Shown here: positions 12,824-13,894 of the stretch, one piece after another
Layout of the letters: every line of letters begins with the position of its first letter
How positions within the stretch are numbered: the stretch's first letter is position 1
Assembly: GCA_964490895.1 (NCBI GenBank)
Contig: CAZBEI010000108.1
Location: 1-13,894, forward strand
Source of the DNA: JACRAO01 sp964490895
GTDB lineage: Bacteria; Bdellovibrionota; UBA1018
Length of the DNA: 13,894 nucleotides
Reading direction: 5' to 3'
The notes under the pieces: generated by a model
Seen by the model: the letters and a program-made list of their open reading frames with translations, nothing else
What the model was told of the DNA's origin: nothing
Database searches by the model: none
Translations under genes and position numbers: made by a program

Positions 12824-13894
12824 ATGCCAGTGACAGCTTGCAGACTTGGAGTATCGCCACTTACTTTAGATTGGACAAATCTCCCCCCTTCTTTAGATTT
12901 GAACGGCGCCCACATCACTGAGAGCTGGAAAAAACTAAGACAACTTTTTGAAAAAGAGATTGGATTTTATAATGCACCGCTTCAAAACGAAATCTCCCAA
13001 TGTGTGGCATCTGAGCAGCAGGCAAAAGAAATTTTAGATTCAAATAAGTTTACGGATTGCCTATTTTTAGGAATCGGCGGAAGTGCACTGGGACCCATCA
13101 GCCTTTTGTCAGCACTGGGGAGCCCACCCACTCAAAAAATAAAATTCAGCTTTTTAGAAAACCCAGACCCCGACTCTTGGAGCACCACGGTGGCCTTGCT
13201 CAATCCAGAAAAAACTTTAGTATGCGTCGCCGCAAAATCAGGAACCACCTTTGAAACCATTGCCCTTTTTCTTTTAGCTTTAGAATGGCTACAAGAAAAA
13301 CGCTGGCGCTCCCACTGCATTGCCATTACTGATCCAGAAAAAGGAGATTTGCGGAAATTCTCTCAAGAAAAAGAGATACAAACCTTGAGCATTCATCCTT
13401 CGATTGGAGGACGCTTTAGCATTTTTAGCCCCGTCGGATTATTCCCAACGGCTCTTGCCGGTTTCTCTTCAAAAAATTTCTTAGAAGGAGCACTGCAGGT
13501 TAGAAATTTTATAGAAAAAACTGACCCCATCAAAAACCCACTTTTTATTTTAGGGCATGAACTCATCAGGCATGCCAATCAAAGGCCTATTCAGGTTTTT
13601 ATGCCTTACTCCACGCGCTTGAGGCTTTTTGGAAATTGGTTTGTTCAGATGATTGGAGAAAGTCTTGGAAAAAACAGAAAAGGGCTCACCCCTCTTGCAG
13701 CCCTTGGAGCCACTGATCAGCATAGCCTCCTGCAGCTTTTGAGAGATGGCCCTGATGATAAAATCACCTGGTTCACCGTTGTAGATAAGACAGAACCCCC
13801 GATTAAGATTCCCTTTCAACCTCATTTTCAGATTTTGGCTCGACATACCCTTCAGGACCTTTTGCGCATCGAATACCATGCAACTTCTCTCGTG
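12824..13894 (+). CDS. pgi: Glucose-6-phosphate isomerase (3' end outside window)
   Basis: The frame from ATG 12824 stays open to the last base (357 codons), so the gene continues beyond the window. Pgi interconverts glucose 6-phosphate and fructose 6-phosphate in glycolysis and gluconeogenesis. Family motifs appear in order: LGIGGSALGP (about 82-91), the phosphate-binding AAKSGTTFET (about 136-145), SIGGRFSIFSPVGL (about 193-206), GESLGKNRKG with the catalytic glutamate (about 279-288), and ATDQHSLLQLL (about 298-308). The last Lys-containing active-site motif expected near the C-terminus is beyond the edge. The overall style fits the shorter bacterial Pgi class (about 400-450 residues). The N-terminus begins MPVTACRLGVSPLTLDW, with no ribosome binding site before it. 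An open frame on the opposite strand here is only a shadow. Confidence 0.93.
   Translation, partial: MPVTACRLGVSPLTLDWTNLPPSLDLNGAHITESWKKLRQLFEKEIGFYNAPLQNEISQCVASEQQAKEILDSNKFTDCLFLGIGGSALGPISLLSALGSPPTQKIKFSFLENPDPDSWSTTVALLNPEKTLVCVAAKSGTTFETIALFLLALEWLQEKRWRSHCIAITDPEKGDLRKFSQEKEIQTLSIHPSIGGRFSIFSPVGLFPTALAGFSSKNFLEGALQVRNFIEKTDPIKNPLFILGHELIRHANQRPIQVFMPYSTRLRLFGNWFVQMIGESLGKNRKGLTPLAALGATDQHSLLQLLRDGPDDKITWFTVVDKTEPPIKIPFQPHFQILARHTLQDLLRIEYHATSLV

Noticed and set aside
13550..13879. Minus-strand open frame of 109 codons
   Set aside because: It lies opposite the pgi reading frame, which carries all expected motifs through this region.

Overview
The window looks like chromosomal DNA from a Gram-negative, moderately AT-rich bacterium. 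Signals include an outer-membrane beta-barrel protein, a lipoprotein with a lipobox, short exported proteins, and an RpoN (sigma-54) promoter architecture. A stand-alone E2-type acyltransferase, a TPR protein fused to an OmpR-like winged helix, and the Gly/Ser-rich secreted-type tail at the left edge would fit a Bdellovibrio-like (Bdellovibrionota) genome. That placement is inference from protein style only; no rRNA or other phylogenetic marker is present.

Layout: (1) 1-512 is the 3' end of an unrecognised Gly/Ser-rich protein on the + strand. It converges on a minus-strand group: a small membrane protein (2480-2163), an outer-membrane beta-barrel (2139-1420) and a lipoyl-less 2-oxoacid-dehydrogenase-type acyltransferase (1357-524). 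(2) 2527-6255 is an accessory block. It holds a Phd/VapC-type toxin-antitoxin pair, a 601-residue lipoprotein with a zinc-peptidase HELRH motif on the minus strand, and a HepT/MntA (HEPN/MNT) toxin-antitoxin pair. It runs into an AAA_14/DUF4143 ATPase (6261-7427) preceded by strong palindromes. (3) 7507-10365 is a full-length but divergent UvrA. (4) A minus-strand two-gene operon (11893-10311) encodes a TPR/winged-helix regulator and a small exported Cys-containing protein. (5) On the + strand follow an alpha/beta hydrolase (11953-12801) and glucose-6-phosphate isomerase (12824 to the window end, incomplete).

The most interesting signal is non-coding. A 133-bp sequence occurs twice without gaps (2527-2659 and 5261-5393, 9 mismatches by eye). 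Each copy carries on the minus strand an exact sigma-54 promoter match (TGGCAC-N5-TTGCT), an IHF-like site near -49, and an upstream palindrome of the form ACTGT-N11-ACAGT near -111 or -129. One copy would drive the small membrane protein/beta-barrel operon and the other the HELRH lipoprotein. This predicts that unrelated envelope genes are co-activated by one enhancer-binding protein. Each copy is also head-to-head with a toxin-antitoxin operon on the + strand. The Phd/VapC operon has its own consensus sigma-70 promoter whose -10 box sits inside a 16-bp perfect palindrome.

The other genes look like ordinary housekeeping or accessory functions. No RNA genes, CRISPR arrays, insertion sequences or convincing intrinsic terminators were seen.
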